A stretch of DNA of 64,000 nt from Comamonadaceae bacterium (GCA_947475685.1 CANJNC010000004.1:39458-103457); one strand, 5' to 3'; positions 28,456 to 39,121 are shown, counted from the first letter of the stretch. Program-made: numbers and translations. The notes: generated by a model from the letters alone, not told the origin.

Positions 28456-29662
28456 GACTTTGCCTTAAATCGTCCAAAAGATCTTGGGTGTCTTCTAAAC
28501 CGATACAAAAGCGCACCACTTGGCGATTGCGCAAATGCTCTGCTGCAAATTCACGCATGGAAGTGATGTCATAGGGCAGCACCAAGCTCATGGGGCCGCC
28601 CCAACTGTAGCCAATCTTAAAGAGCTTTAATCGATCGCAAAACGCCTCGACTTGATCCACCGAGTACTCGGATTTAAAAACCACGCTAAAGATCCCTGCA
28701 GCCAAACCCTCTGGCCTTTGGGGCGTCACGCAAACGGCCTTCCAATGTGCATGGCCTCTTGCATGCGGCAAAGCCGGATGCAATACCTCTGCAACAGCGT
28801 CTTCTTGCATCAAGGCTTGCGCCAAAATTCGTGCAGCTTTGTCTTGCGCCTCGTAGCGCAACACCATGCTTTGCAAACCCTTTAAAATCGCATCCACATC
28901 ATGGGGGCCCACACCCGTGCCCAAGAACATATGTGCATTGCACAGCGCTTGCGCAATGCCATGATCTTTGCAAACCACCGAACCCATGAGCACATCGCCA
29001 CCACCGCTTGGGTATTTGGTCAAGGCATGGACGGTCATATCAACACCCAGCTTGAACGCATCAAAGGCCAAGCCCGCGCCCCAGGTGTTGTCTAAGGCGA
29101 TGAGACTTGGACGCCTGTCCTTGTGCACATAGGCAGCGTTGTGGGCTTGCGTGGCCTCGCACAAACCCAACACGTCTGGAAACTCCATGGTCACCGAACC
29201 AGCGGCTTCCAACCACACCACTCGAGTGCGCTTTGACAGTTTGGCCTTGAAGTCCGCCATCGACATGGGGTCGTAGCGCGTGAAGGTGATGTCGTAATTT
29301 GACATCAAATGCTTGAGTAAACTGATGTTGGGACTGTAGGCGTTGTCTGGCACCAAGACATGGTCGCCTGAAATCAAGAAGGCCAAGTTCACATGCGCCA
29401 AGGCAGACAAACCACTGGGCATCAAAGTGCAATACTTACCGCCCTCCAAGGTGGCCAATTTTTCCTCTAGGGTAAAGGTGCTGGGTGTGCCGTGAAGGCC
29501 ATAGGTGTAGGCACTTTTATTTTGCCACCTCCTGTCCTTCATGGCTTTCACATTGGGAAAGATGACCGTGGAGGCTTTGAACAATGGCGCTTGCGGCGAC
29601 TCGAATTCTTTGGGCGCTTGGTAGGGGTGATGAATCAGATGGGTGGACTTGATCTCAGACAT
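28424..29662 (-). CDS. metC: Cystathionine beta-lyase
   Basis: A 412-residue PLP enzyme of the Cys/Met metabolism family that cleaves cystathionine to homocysteine. Seen are YTYGLHGTPSTFTLEEKLATLEGG, the PLP-phosphate site MPSGLSALA, Asp191 (ALDNTWGAG) and the PLP lysine Lys216 in HALTKYPSGGG. The ATG at 29662 is preceded by GAAGG; an upstream in-frame start would add 24 unconserved residues. A 9-bp tandem repeat lies about 80 bases upstream. MetC is favoured over a generic trans-sulfuration enzyme by the ends and length. Confidence 0.9.
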   Translation of the reverse strand: MSEIKSTHLIHHPYQAPKEFESPQAPLFKASTVIFPNVKAMKDRRWQNKSAYTYGLHGTPSTFTLEEKLATLEGGKYCTLMPSGLSALAHVNLAFLISGDHVLVPDNAYSPNISLLKHLMSNYDITFTRYDPMSMADFKAKLSKRTRVVWLEAAGSVTMEFPDVLGLCEATQAHNAAYVHKDRRPSLIALDNTWGAGLAFDAFKLGVDMTVHALTKYPSGGGDVLMGSVVCKDHGIAQALCNAHMFLGTGVGPHDVDAILKGLQSMVLRYEAQDKAARILAQALMQEDAVAEVLHPALPHARGHAHWKAVCVTPQRPEGLAAGIFSVVFKSEYSVDQVEAFCDRLKLFKIGYSWGGPMSLVLPYDITSMREFAAEHLRNRQVVRFCIGLEDTQDLLDDLRQSLKALGSERLL

Positions 29663-29740
29663 GTCAATTGCCTTCAGTGCAAAACATCTGGCGTCAAACC
29701 AGAACGAAACAAACCAAGATGATGGATGAACCAAGCTGTA

Positions 29741-29781
29741 ACAATTGTCACAACTGTCACAATTGTTACAACTGTCACAAC
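29741..29781. repeat. Four-and-a-half copies of a 9-bp repeat upstream of metC
   Basis: ACAATTGTC, ACAACTGTC, ACAATTGTT, ACAACTGTC, then ACAAC in exact 9-base register. Odd-numbered units contain the palindrome ACAATTGT. It fills part of the 132-base gap between metC and the phosphoribosyltransferase gene, about 80-120 bases before the metC ATG. It may be a multi-site operator or a slippage-prone repeat. Confidence 0.75.
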
Positions 29782-29794
29782 GGCCTCAACCCTC

Positions 29795-30319
29795 TTACAG
29801 CTTCCACTTGGAGAGCAGTTGCTCGGGCCTCATGGCGTCATAGCCCTCAAAGGGTTGATGAATCCAGGGATTGGTTGGCAAAAACTCCACCGAGTAATCG
29901 GCCTCAAAGCTTGAGAGTCCTTTGGTCCAAATGACTGCAGTTTTTAATTCCGTGATGGGCTTGTAACTGGTTTTGAGCAAATCAACCACCGCCTTTAAGG
30001 TGTAGCCCGAGTCCGCCAGATCATCGACCAACAAGACGCGTCCTGCGATCTCCCCTTTGGGCGTGGTGATGTAGCGCGCCAAATCCAAGTGGCCTTGAAC
30101 CGTTCCAGCCTCTGATCGATATGAGCTCGTTGACATGATGGCCAAGGGGCGATCAAAAATTCTGGACAAAATATCTCCCGGCCTCATTCCACCTCGGGCC
30201 AAACACAAAATATTATCAAACTCCCAGCCCGAGTGATGAATCTTTAAGGCCAACTTTTCAATCAAGTTATGGTATTCGTCATAGGAGACATACAAGTGTT
30301 TACCGTCTTCAGTCAACAT
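29795..30319 (-). CDS. Purine phosphoribosyltransferase (type I PRTase)
   Basis: A 174-residue type I phosphoribosyltransferase. The PRPP loop is VDDLADSGYT (98-107), preceded by a hydrophobic strand. The N-terminal LCLARGGMRPGDILSR is the PPi-loop region. Such enzymes salvage hypoxanthine, guanine or xanthine into nucleotides. It lies just downstream of purA on the same strand, 78 bases apart, a usual Burkholderiales arrangement that supports purine salvage. Base specificity cannot be read from the sequence. Confidence 0.85.
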   Translation of the reverse strand: MLTEDGKHLYVSYDEYHNLIEKLALKIHHSGWEFDNILCLARGGMRPGDILSRIFDRPLAIMSTSSYRSEAGTVQGHLDLARYITTPKGEIAGRVLLVDDLADSGYTLKAVVDLLKTSYKPITELKTAVIWTKGLSSFEADYSVEFLPTNPWIHQPFEGYDAMRPEQLLSKWKL

Positions 30320-30397
30320 AGAGAAATTTCCTTTAATTTTTTAAAATCAGCACCGTCAATTCAAATCTTTTTCAAGCTCTTGCAATGGCTCGATCGC

Positions 30398-31741
<1,344 letters not shown>

Positions 31742-31868
31742 CTAACGTCGTTAAAAATTAAACAAACTTCCATCATTGCGAAACTCTTCAAAACGATGAT
31801 TGATCCAGCAAAGTGGCCTGAACTTTACTTAAAAAAATTTCTCTGACCTTGCAAAGAAAAAGAGTCCT

Positions 31869-33029
31869 TCAAGACCTCAAACTCACCACAGACCACACAC
31901 CTTTTTCAAGCACCAATTCTCGATCACACTCAAACTCATCGGGCAATTGAACTTGGCTTGGCAATGCACAAATGACGCTCTCACCTGAGAGTCTCAATTG
32001 AGAGATGGCCTCACGCAACCGAGCATCCTCTGACCAAGGTGCCTTGATGGCCGCTCTTGGCGGGTGTTTAGGGAGCACTTCGACCAAGGCCTTCAAATCC
32101 AGACTAAAGCCCACTGCCGCCCTGGCCCGGCCAAAGACAGCACCCACTTCATCGTAGCGACCACCGCGCACGAGCGCATCTGAGCCGCCTTGGACATAAA
32201 TGGCAAAGCGCGCTCCACTGTAGTAGGCATAGCCTTTTGAATCGGCCAAATCAAAACTCACTTTGACGCTCAAATGTGTAGACAACCAAAGCAACTCATG
32301 CAATGCGCTCACGACCTTGGGCCATGCCGCAAAAGCTTGCAGACCCTCGTGCACCACTGAGGCGTCTCCATACAACTGAACCAGCACTTTCAAGGCCTCG
32401 CGTGTCGCCTCTGGCATGGACAAGGCCTGGGCCAAAGACACCACTTTTTGCACATCTTTGTTGGCCACGGCTTGGCGAATGCCTAAGGTTTGCTCCTCAC
32501 TCAAAGCCAAGCCTGACAAGAGGCCTTTGAGCACACGCGCATCTCCAAAATCGACTTGAATGTGTTGACACTCAACCGCAGCAAGTCCAGACAGTGCCAA
32601 CTCCAAGACCTCTAGATCGGCTTCAAGCCCAGCGTGCCCAAACAACTCCGCCCCCAACTGCAAGGGCTCACGGGTTGCAAAGGGTCGATCAGGCAAGGTA
32701 TGCAACACAGGTCCGCAGTAGCACAAACGGCACACGCCTGCACGGTTCAGTAAGTGCGCATCGATGCGAGCGACTTGAGGGGTGGTGTCTGGTCGCACGC
32801 CCAAGGTTCGTCCCGAGAGCTGGTCGACCAATTTGAACGTTTGAAGCTCCAAGCGCGAGCCCGTGCCACTGAGCAAGGACTCGAGGTGCTCAAGCAAAGG
32901 GGGAATGACCAACTCATACCCATAGGAGCGGGCACAGTCCAGAAATAAACGCCTAAGCTCCTCTATATGCCGGGCCTCGGAGGGCAAGACATCGGCCAAG
33001 TGATCGGGCAGCACCCAAGCGGAAGACAT
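31869..33029 (-). CDS. hisZ: ATP phosphoribosyltransferase regulatory subunit
   Basis: A 386-residue HisRS-like protein without synthetase activity. It starts WVLPDHLADVLPSEARHIEELRR and carries class II aminoacyl-tRNA-synthetase-like segments (TLGVRPDTTPQVARI, VRGGRYDEVGAVFG) but lacks the HisRS C-terminal anticodon domain. It partners the short HisG to make the first enzyme of histidine synthesis feedback-responsive. It lies between the serine hydrolase gene and purA, in its usual place. Confidence 0.95.
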   Translation of the reverse strand: MSSAWVLPDHLADVLPSEARHIEELRRLFLDCARSYGYELVIPPLLEHLESLLSGTGSRLELQTFKLVDQLSGRTLGVRPDTTPQVARIDAHLLNRAGVCRLCYCGPVLHTLPDRPFATREPLQLGAELFGHAGLEADLEVLELALSGLAAVECQHIQVDFGDARVLKGLLSGLALSEEQTLGIRQAVANKDVQKVVSLAQALSMPEATREALKVLVQLYGDASVVHEGLQAFAAWPKVVSALHELLWLSTHLSVKVSFDLADSKGYAYYSGARFAIYVQGGSDALVRGGRYDEVGAVFGRARAAVGFSLDLKALVEVLPKHPPRAAIKAPWSEDARLREAISQLRLSGESVICALPSQVQLPDEFECDRELVLEKGVWSVVSLRS

Positions 33030-33137
33030 AATTTAGTGAGGACCCGTAGGAGTTAAAGAACGTATTTTACCCTTTTGAGGTGGGCTTTTTAATGCATCTC
33101 ACCGACTAAAATCCCCACCCCTTAGGTCTGCACTGAA

Positions 33138-33170
33138 CGCTTGGGGACTCAGAACCCAAGGGCCCAAGCG
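33138..33170 (-). other. Hairpin between serine hydrolase and hisZ genes
   Basis: CGCTTGGG (33138-33145) can pair with CCCAAGCG (33163-33170), and an inner CCCAAG (33155-33160) can compete for the same left arm. It lies 22 bases past the serine hydrolase stop, with no T-run on the minus strand. It may mark the end of that transcript, but it is not a classical terminator. Confidence 0.35.
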
Positions 33171-33191
33171 CAGGCGGTTTAAGCGGCTATT

Positions 33192-34454
33192 TCAAGTTGA
33201 TTTAAACGCCAATTGCACGTCATTGGAGACCCTCTCTAGTCTCTTGGAGTGCCACGGATCGGCAAGACGGGTATTGGTGATGTAGGCAAAGGAAAATTTG
33301 CGCTCTGGATCGGCCCAGGCGTAGGAGGTTCCAACGCCACCGTGGCCAAACACATTTGGGCCAGACAAAGTCCCCAGGCCTCGAATGTGGACACTGTGTC
33401 CTCTTAAATGCGGGCCCAAGCCGCGATGCATGGGCATGCCCATCATCAAATCCACGCGATCCCCCGTGTAATTGCGGATCGCATAGGCCAAGGTTTTCTC
33501 AGACAAAAAACGAACACCTTTGTAGACTCCGCCTTGAACCATCATTTGGTACAAGAGCGCCATGCCTTTGGCCGTTCCGTAAGCACCCCCGCCAGGCACT
33601 CCGGCTGTTTGCCAAACCGTGTCGTTGCTCTCCGCTCTGAGCTTCATGCTTTGAACAAGATTGGCGCAGGTGAGCGCGCGATTATTTGATGCAGCAGACT
33701 CCAAGGGCTTAAAAATTGCACTGTGAGGCTCATACAAATAAGCCACATTTTGTAAAACCGTGGAGCTCTTGGCAGGCAAACCCATGTACAGATCACGCTC
33801 TAGACCCAAGGGTTTGAGGACCATCTCTTGTACGGCTTGGCGAAAGTCCATCTGCGTGATCTTCTCGATCACCATCGCTAACACCCAGTGCGCTGAGAGT
33901 GCGTGGTAAGACACCTTGGAGCCCGGTGTCCATTCCAGATGAAAATCACACACGGCCTTGAGCACTCGATCGTGATCAAGCCACGCATCTTGGGGGACTT
34001 CTTGATTGGGAAACCCTGCTTGGTGGGTGATCAACTGAAAGAGCGTGATGCTTTCTTTGCCATGCTGCCCAAAGTCCTTGAGGTAAGTGCTCACCGTGTC
34101 GTTGAAACTCAAACGCCCTTGCTCAAACAACTTCCAAAGCAATGTGGCGATCAGCATCTTGGTATTGGAGTAAAGCAAGAAAAGCGTGTCGTCTTGCACG
34201 GGCAAACTCTCTTGAGCGTTCAAGGTGTTGAGCCTTGACCAACCAAAATTTTTGACCATCAACACCTCCCCCTCGTGCGCCATGGCTATTTGGCAACCCG
34301 TGTAGCGACCTTCGTCAATGTGAGACTGCACCAAATCCCACAAGCGAACCAAATCAAGGGGATTGAACAAACCTTTGTTCAACAGCTCGGGGTCGATGGG
34401 CTCAGGCACCTTGGGCGTGGGTTCAACATAAAAGGGTGAATGCAAAGCGGTCAT
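33192..34454 (-). CDS. Serine hydrolase of the beta-lactamase/class C family
   Basis: A 420-residue penicillin-binding-protein-like esterase. The catalytic SxxK is SNTK (Ser96, Lys99), the Tyr motif is SYHALS with Tyr183, and a FGHGGVGTSYAW segment near the C-terminus replaces the KTG box, as in EstB-like carboxylesterases. No signal peptide is seen, so it is probably cytoplasmic. The substrate is unknown. The ATG at 34454 follows GGGGGAGA; an upstream GTG overlaps the DUF2065 gene. It stands between DUF2065 and hisZ, which are usually adjacent. Confidence 0.88.
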   Translation of the reverse strand: MTALHSPFYVEPTPKVPEPIDPELLNKGLFNPLDLVRLWDLVQSHIDEGRYTGCQIAMAHEGEVLMVKNFGWSRLNTLNAQESLPVQDDTLFLLYSNTKMLIATLLWKLFEQGRLSFNDTVSTYLKDFGQHGKESITLFQLITHQAGFPNQEVPQDAWLDHDRVLKAVCDFHLEWTPGSKVSYHALSAHWVLAMVIEKITQMDFRQAVQEMVLKPLGLERDLYMGLPAKSSTVLQNVAYLYEPHSAIFKPLESAASNNRALTCANLVQSMKLRAESNDTVWQTAGVPGGGAYGTAKGMALLYQMMVQGGVYKGVRFLSEKTLAYAIRNYTGDRVDLMMGMPMHRGLGPHLRGHSVHIRGLGTLSGPNVFGHGGVGTSYAWADPERKFSFAYITNTRLADPWHSKRLERVSNDVQLAFKST

Positions 34455-34483
34455 GTTTGGATCTCTCCCCCAAGTAAAAGGAT

Positions 34484-34678
34484 CTAAAGGATCCACAGGA
34501 GCAGTAAAACTCCCACTGCAATTGCAGTCAAACCAAAAAAACGGATTTGACCGTCCTCAAGTTGCAAAATCTGCTCAAACATTCTCCTCCAAGCGCTTGG
34601 AGAGATCATGGGAAACAGGCCCTCAAAGATCAACACCAAAGCCAACGCGACCCAAAGGGTGTCCCAAGCAAAAAGCAT
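34484..34678 (-). CDS. DUF2065 small membrane protein
   Basis: A 64-residue protein with two hydrophobic segments (about 8-24, TLWVALALVLIFEGLFPM, and about 47-63, FFGLTAIAVGVLLLLWIL) joined by a short polar loop. It matches DUF2065 in size and pattern. Such genes regularly follow hflC in proteobacteria, as here, 12 bases downstream of hflC. A role with HflKC at the inner membrane is inferred from position only. Confidence 0.9.
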   Translation of the reverse strand: MLFAWDTLWVALALVLIFEGLFPMISPSAWRRMFEQILQLEDGQIRFFGLTAIAVGVLLLLWIL

Positions 34679-34690
34679 CCGTCAAAATCC

Positions 34691-35593
34691 CTATTTCTTG
34701 GCCGCACTTGAAGACGAGGCTCCTGAGCCACGCATGGCTTTGAAGAACTCGCTAGAGGGGTCCACCACCATGACGTCAGACTTTTTATTGAACGTTGACT
34801 TGTAGGCCTCAAGGCTGCGATAAAACTGTGCAAACTGAGGATCCCGACCAAACGCATCTCCAAAGAGCTTGGCCGCTTGAGCGTCCCCCTCACCTTTGAT
34901 CTTTTGGGCGTCTCGGTAGGCATTGGCGATGGCCACCTCTCGTTGGCGGTCGGCATCGGCCCTGATTTTCTCGCCCTCTGCAGCGCCCGTTGAGCGCAAC
35001 TCGTTGGCCACGCGCTTTCTCTCGGCCTCCATTCTTCGGTAGACCGATTCGGTGATGGTGTCCACGTAGTCAGCGCGGGTCATGCGCACGTCCACGATCT
35101 CGATACCCCAAGGCTTTGCGCCTTGCACTTTTTTGATCACCTCGGCCTTGACCGATTGCATCACCGCTTCTCGCTTAAGGGCAAGCAACTCCTTGACCGT
35201 CACCTTGTTGATTTCTTCTTGAAATGCATTTCTCACCACCCGCGACAGCTGCACCGCACCGGCTTGTTCATCCAAGCCCACGTGACGAATGAAGTTTGAC
35301 GGGTCGGTGATGCGCCAGCGAACAAACCAATCGATCACCATGCGCTGTTTCTCAGCGGTCAGCATCGGATCGGTATCGGCATTGTCTAGCGTCAAGAGGC
35401 GCTTGTCGATGTAAGTCACATTTTGAAATGGAGGGGGTAATTTGAAGTTCAACCCGGGCAGCGTGATCACATCTTTGATTTGTCCCAGTGCATACACCAC
35501 ACCAAATTGGCGTTGATCGACCACAAAAATGGTGGAGCTCAAGATCGCCAAACCCACCAACACAGATGAAATATAAAAACCTATTTTGTGCAT
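34691..35593 (-). CDS. hflC: Protease modulator HflC
   Basis: A 300-residue SPFH/prohibitin-domain protein with one N-terminal membrane anchor (about 5-24) and a long periplasmic part, including helical, Ala/Glu-rich stretches. With HflK it forms the large HflKC complex around FtsH and limits its action on membrane proteins. The start is the ATG at 35593, preceded by GGAA; an upstream TTG is unlikely. It lies downstream of hflK with a gap of 81 bases. Confidence 0.95.
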   Translation of the reverse strand: MHKIGFYISSVLVGLAILSSTIFVVDQRQFGVVYALGQIKDVITLPGLNFKLPPPFQNVTYIDKRLLTLDNADTDPMLTAEKQRMVIDWFVRWRITDPSNFIRHVGLDEQAGAVQLSRVVRNAFQEEINKVTVKELLALKREAVMQSVKAEVIKKVQGAKPWGIEIVDVRMTRADYVDTITESVYRRMEAERKRVANELRSTGAAEGEKIRADADRQREVAIANAYRDAQKIKGEGDAQAAKLFGDAFGRDPQFAQFYRSLEAYKSTFNKKSDVMVVDPSSEFFKAMRGSGASSSSAAKK

Positions 35594-35674
35594 GACAAAT
35601 TCCTTCAATTCTTAAGGGTCGCGTGCGTGCAAGAAGTCCTCTTCTTGACAATTCACACCTGCGTGCTGTGGCAC

Positions 35675-37210
35675 TTATCGCCCATCTCTGTCCCTGACTC
35701 TACCGTCTCTGGCCCTGATGTCGGGCGAGCTCGGTGCCGGTGCGCTATAACCACCTGAATCGTTAAAGGGCTGCGAGCCTGAGCCCATAGATCCCATGGC
35801 CGAGTTGGCGTTTGAATTTTGTGCGTTGGCGTTGTTTGAGTTGGAGGACCCCACAGCGCCACTGGATGAGCCAGCGGCTTGGGTCATTTGCATGATTTTG
35901 TCCAAAGGCAAATAAAGCAAATTGGAGCCTTGGTGGGAGTCCACCAACACCTTGGAGACGTTGCTGTAAATTTGTTGCATGGCATCGATGTACATGCGGT
36001 CTCTTGTCACTTGAGGGGCCTTTTGATATTCAGCATACAAGGCCTTAAAGCGCTGCGCATCGCCTTCGGCTTGGGCCACAATGCGCGCTTTGTAGCCATC
36101 GGCCTCTTCTTTGAGTCTTGAGGCAGCGCCCACTGCTCTTGGGACCACATCGTTGGCGTAGGCCTGAGCTTCATTCTTTGCGCGCTCTCTTTCTTGACCC
36201 GCTTTCAAGACATCGTCAAAGGCTGACTGAACTTGCTCTGGGGGTCGAACGCCACCTTGCTCCAAATTGATTGCCACCACTTCAATGCCCACCTTGTATT
36301 GATCCAAGACGACTTGCATGATCTCTCGAATGCGCGGTGCAATTTGATCCCGGTCCTCGGACAAGGCCGCATCCATGCGCATCTTGCCAATGACTTCGCG
36401 GGCCGCAGTTTCCGCCGCTTGGATCACCGCATCGGTGGGGTTCTTGCTCTCAAAGAGATAGGCTCTGGCGTCTGTGAGTCGGTACTGAACCGCAAACTTC
36501 ATCTCCAATATATTCTCATCCTCGGTGAGCATGGCAGATTCTCTGAGGCCCGTGGCCTTGATGACCATGTCTCGGCCAACATCGATGGAACGAATTTGGG
36601 TCACAAACACCAACTCATGGCGTTGAATTGGGTAGGGCATCCTCCAATTAAAACCCGCCCCAAGCGTGCTGTGGTACTTTCCAAACTGGGTGATCACCGC
36701 TTGCTGGCCCTCTTGGACAATAAAGAAGCCCGAGCCAAACCAGATCAGCAAAATCACCACACCCGCTATCGTGGCCGCAAATTTGACCGCCTTCAAGTCC
36801 TGCCCAAAAGGCCCCCGCCCAGAGCCCCCTGGCCCAGTGCCCGAGGGCTCATTGGGGGGCGTGCCCTTGCCTCTAAAAAGACTGCCAATGCGTTGATTGA
36901 AATCTCTCCACAACTCATCCAAGTCGGGTGGGCCGCTTGAATTGGGCCGGGGACGCTGGGGTTCGTTTTTAGGCTCTTGAGGCTCACCCGAGCCCTGAGC
37001 GGGCTGAGCGCCTGGTTGTGAATGTGAGGGCTCTTTGGGCGGCTCTTGAGACAAGACGGCCAAAGAACTTGCAGGCTTTGGCTGGTTCGCCCCACGGCTT
37101 GTCCATTCAAGCGTCTGAGGTGCTCGCTTAAAGCCAGCAACCCAAGTTTTCAACAAAGTGGCGGCATGCAGCAGGGGTTTAAATAACCGTGTTTTTAAAT
37201 TCAGATCCAT
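35675..37210 (-). CDS. hflK: Protease modulator HflK
   Basis: A 511-residue partner of HflC. A long Pro/Gly/Gln-rich cytoplasmic N-terminus (to about 135) precedes a single membrane segment (FAATIAGVVILLIWFGSGFF) and an SPFH domain. The C-terminal tail is Ser/Asn/Gly-rich (SSNSNNANAQNSNANSAM). It is longer than E. coli HflK (about 420) mainly because of the N-terminal extension. The ATG at 37210 is chosen; two in-frame TTG codons lie just upstream and the ribosome-binding site is weak for all. Confidence 0.93.
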   Translation of the reverse strand: MDLNLKTRLFKPLLHAATLLKTWVAGFKRAPQTLEWTSRGANQPKPASSLAVLSQEPPKEPSHSQPGAQPAQGSGEPQEPKNEPQRPRPNSSGPPDLDELWRDFNQRIGSLFRGKGTPPNEPSGTGPGGSGRGPFGQDLKAVKFAATIAGVVILLIWFGSGFFIVQEGQQAVITQFGKYHSTLGAGFNWRMPYPIQRHELVFVTQIRSIDVGRDMVIKATGLRESAMLTEDENILEMKFAVQYRLTDARAYLFESKNPTDAVIQAAETAAREVIGKMRMDAALSEDRDQIAPRIREIMQVVLDQYKVGIEVVAINLEQGGVRPPEQVQSAFDDVLKAGQERERAKNEAQAYANDVVPRAVGAASRLKEEADGYKARIVAQAEGDAQRFKALYAEYQKAPQVTRDRMYIDAMQQIYSNVSKVLVDSHQGSNLLYLPLDKIMQMTQAAGSSSGAVGSSNSNNANAQNSNANSAMGSMGSGSQPFNDSGGYSAPAPSSPDIRARDGRVRDRDGR

Positions 37211-37309
37211 GTCGATCAAATCTTTCTTTATCAAGAGTCACATTGTGCCTCGAAAGGACATTAATTGTACGAGGCAAGCACATCGGTTTTCATTATTTCA
37301 CTCAAACTT

Positions 37310-37351
37310 CTCAATCCCACTGGACTCACGCTCTGGGTCACAGGGATTGAG
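37310..37351 (-). other. Long hairpin in the hflX-hflK gap
   Basis: CTCAATCCC (37310-37318) is perfectly complementary to GGGATTGAG (37343-37351), and the 24-base loop can pair further inside. A second hairpin, TGCCTCG/CGAGGCA, lies at 37246-37276, closer to hflK. The 194-base gap holds both and no gene. They may be an attenuator or processing site between two genes that are tightly joined in many relatives. Confidence 0.45.
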
Positions 37352-37404
37352 TTGTGGCTTTTTGTCTATCAAAGGCCGATTACGGTGGGGTCATTGTGCT
37401 GGAT

Positions 37405-38574
37405 TTACAAGTCCAAAACGCCAACGGTCTGATCCAAGCCGTGCGGCTCATCGCTTAAGGCCCAATTTGACAATTTTTCACGCAACACATCCAAACCCTC
37501 GGCGCTCTTGGCGCTCAAAAAGATCCGCGGCAATTCACGCCCCTCAAAGTCATACGTATCCATTCGCCTCAATGGCAGACGATCTGGCTCCAACGCGTCG
37601 ATCTTGTTAAAGATCAGCCATTGCGGCACATGCGCTGCACCAATGTCTTGCAACACCCGCTGCACCTCAATGAGTTGATCCTCAAAAGAGGGGTTGGAGG
37701 CATCAACCACATGCAGCAACAAGTCGGCTTGCGCTGCCTCTTGGAGCGTGGCCTCAAAGGCATCGACCAAGGCGTGGGGCAAATCTCTGATAAACCCCAC
37801 AGTGTCGGACAAAGAAACGGTTCGACCCGCACCTTGCGCATCACCCAAATACAGCTGCCTGGTGGTGGTGTCTAGGGTGGCAAACAATTGGTCTGCTGCA
37901 TAAGCTCGCGCCTTGACAAGGGCGTTGAACAAGGTGGATTTACCCGCGTTGGTGTATCCCACCAAAGACACGCCCATATGAGCCCCTCTGGTGCGTTGAC
38001 GGCGCTGGGTTGCACGCTGCTTTTTAAGCTTCTCGAGTCTCTCACGGGTGCGTTTGATCGATTGAGAGATCATTCGCCGATCCAACTCGATTTGCGTCTC
38101 GCCTGGACCACCTCTGTTGCCGATGCCCCCACGTTGGCGCTCAAGGTGAGACCATCTCCTGACCAATCGGGTGCTCAAATACTGCAACCTGGCCAATTCA
38201 ACTTGGAGCTTGCCTTCGTGGGAGCGAGCACGTTGCGCAAAAATCTCCAAAATGAGCATCGTGCGATCATTGACGGGCATGTCCATGTGCCGCTCTAAAT
38301 TTCTTTGCTGAGCGGGGCTAAGGGCTTGATCAAAGAGAATCTCCTGCGCGCCCAAAGACAGCGCCAATTCTTTGATCTCTTGTGCTTTGCCTGAGCCCAC
38401 AAAGAGAGCCGCATCGGGGGCCTTGCGTTTGCACACAAAGGCCCTCACAGGAAAGAGGCCTGCGGTTTGGGCCAAGAGCCCCAACTCCTCGAGTTGCTCA
38501 TCGAAATGGGATGTCCCAAAATCAACGCCTACCAATAAAACGCGTGCCGTGGATAAAGGTGCAGTATCAATCAA
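37405..38574 (-). CDS. hflX: Ribosome-associated GTPase HflX
   Basis: A 389-residue GTPase that splits stalled ribosomes after stress. The N-terminal HflX domain (VGSGKAQEI, LSPAQQRNLE) and the linker GNRGGPGETQIELDRR precede the G domain: G1 GYTNAGKST, G3 DTVGF and G4 NKID. The start appears to be TTG at 38574, with no strong ribosome-binding site. It follows hfq by 217 bases that contain only a short GGGGC-AAG-CCCC hairpin. Confidence 0.96.
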   Translation of the reverse strand: MIDTAPLSTARVLLVGVDFGTSHFDEQLEELGLLAQTAGLFPVRAFVCKRKAPDAALFVGSGKAQEIKELALSLGAQEILFDQALSPAQQRNLERHMDMPVNDRTMLILEIFAQRARSHEGKLQVELARLQYLSTRLVRRWSHLERQRGGIGNRGGPGETQIELDRRMISQSIKRTRERLEKLKKQRATQRRQRTRGAHMGVSLVGYTNAGKSTLFNALVKARAYAADQLFATLDTTTRQLYLGDAQGAGRTVSLSDTVGFIRDLPHALVDAFEATLQEAAQADLLLHVVDASNPSFEDQLIEVQRVLQDIGAAHVPQWLIFNKIDALEPDRLPLRRMDTYDFEGRELPRIFLSAKSAEGLDVLREKLSNWALSDEPHGLDQTVGVLDL

Positions 38575-38791
38575 ATAGGAATGCCCTGAAGGTGTTCAAG
38601 AAGAACAGGCCAAAGAAAACTTAAAGGGGCAAGCCCCCATGAAAGAGCGCGCTCCTTCAAGCACCCTTGCCCGTGCAAGAGAGATCAAAGCCTTTAAGAT
38701 GAGGGGCTGAGCGCTTGGCACAGATGCGCCACAACCCAAGCACTTGGGTGCGTCGACAAGGCCAGACAAGGTGGGCCCAAGGTATGGGGTT

Positions 38792-39049
38792 TTAAGCCTC
38801 AGGGGCTGCGCCTTGCTCAGACAACTCAGTGCCTGAAAAATTCACTGCACGACCGGGCACAATGGTGGAGATGGCGTGCTTGTAGACCATTTGTGTCACG
38901 GTGTTTCTCAAAAGCACCACATACTGATCAAAGGACTCAATTTGTCCCTGAAGCTTGATGCCGTTGACCAAATAAATGGAGACAGGCACATGCTCCTTTC
39001 TAAGCAAATTTAAAAAAGGATCTTGAAGGAGTTGACCTTTGTTGTTCAC
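38792..39049 (-). CDS. hfq: RNA chaperone Hfq
   Basis: An 85-residue Sm-like RNA chaperone that pairs small RNAs with mRNAs. The core is almost textbook: [36 protein letters not shown] and [10 protein letters not shown] (Sm2). The start is a GTG at 39049 with GGAG 6 bases upstream; the upstream in-frame ATG at 39103 would add 18 residues foreign to the family. It lies 72 bases after der, before hflX, as in most proteobacteria. Confidence 0.97.
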   Translation of the reverse strand: MNNKGQLLQDPFLNLLRKEHVPVSIYLVNGIKLQGQIESFDQYVVLLRNTVTQMVYKHAISTIVPGRAVNFSGTELSEQGAAPEA

Positions 39050-39121
39050 GATATTCTCCGTGTTCTTTTGATGAAGTGGTAAAGCATAACCATACCACAA
39101 CATCCCCTTTATTTAAAAAAA

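Noticed and set aside
29741..29781. Repeat upstream of metC as a Pho box, since it contains CTGTCAC
   Set aside because: CTGTCAC copies are 18 bases apart, not 11, and the 9-base register explains the pattern better.
29741..29781. Repeat array as a CRISPR
   Set aside because: Units of 9 bases without unique spacers; no cas genes.
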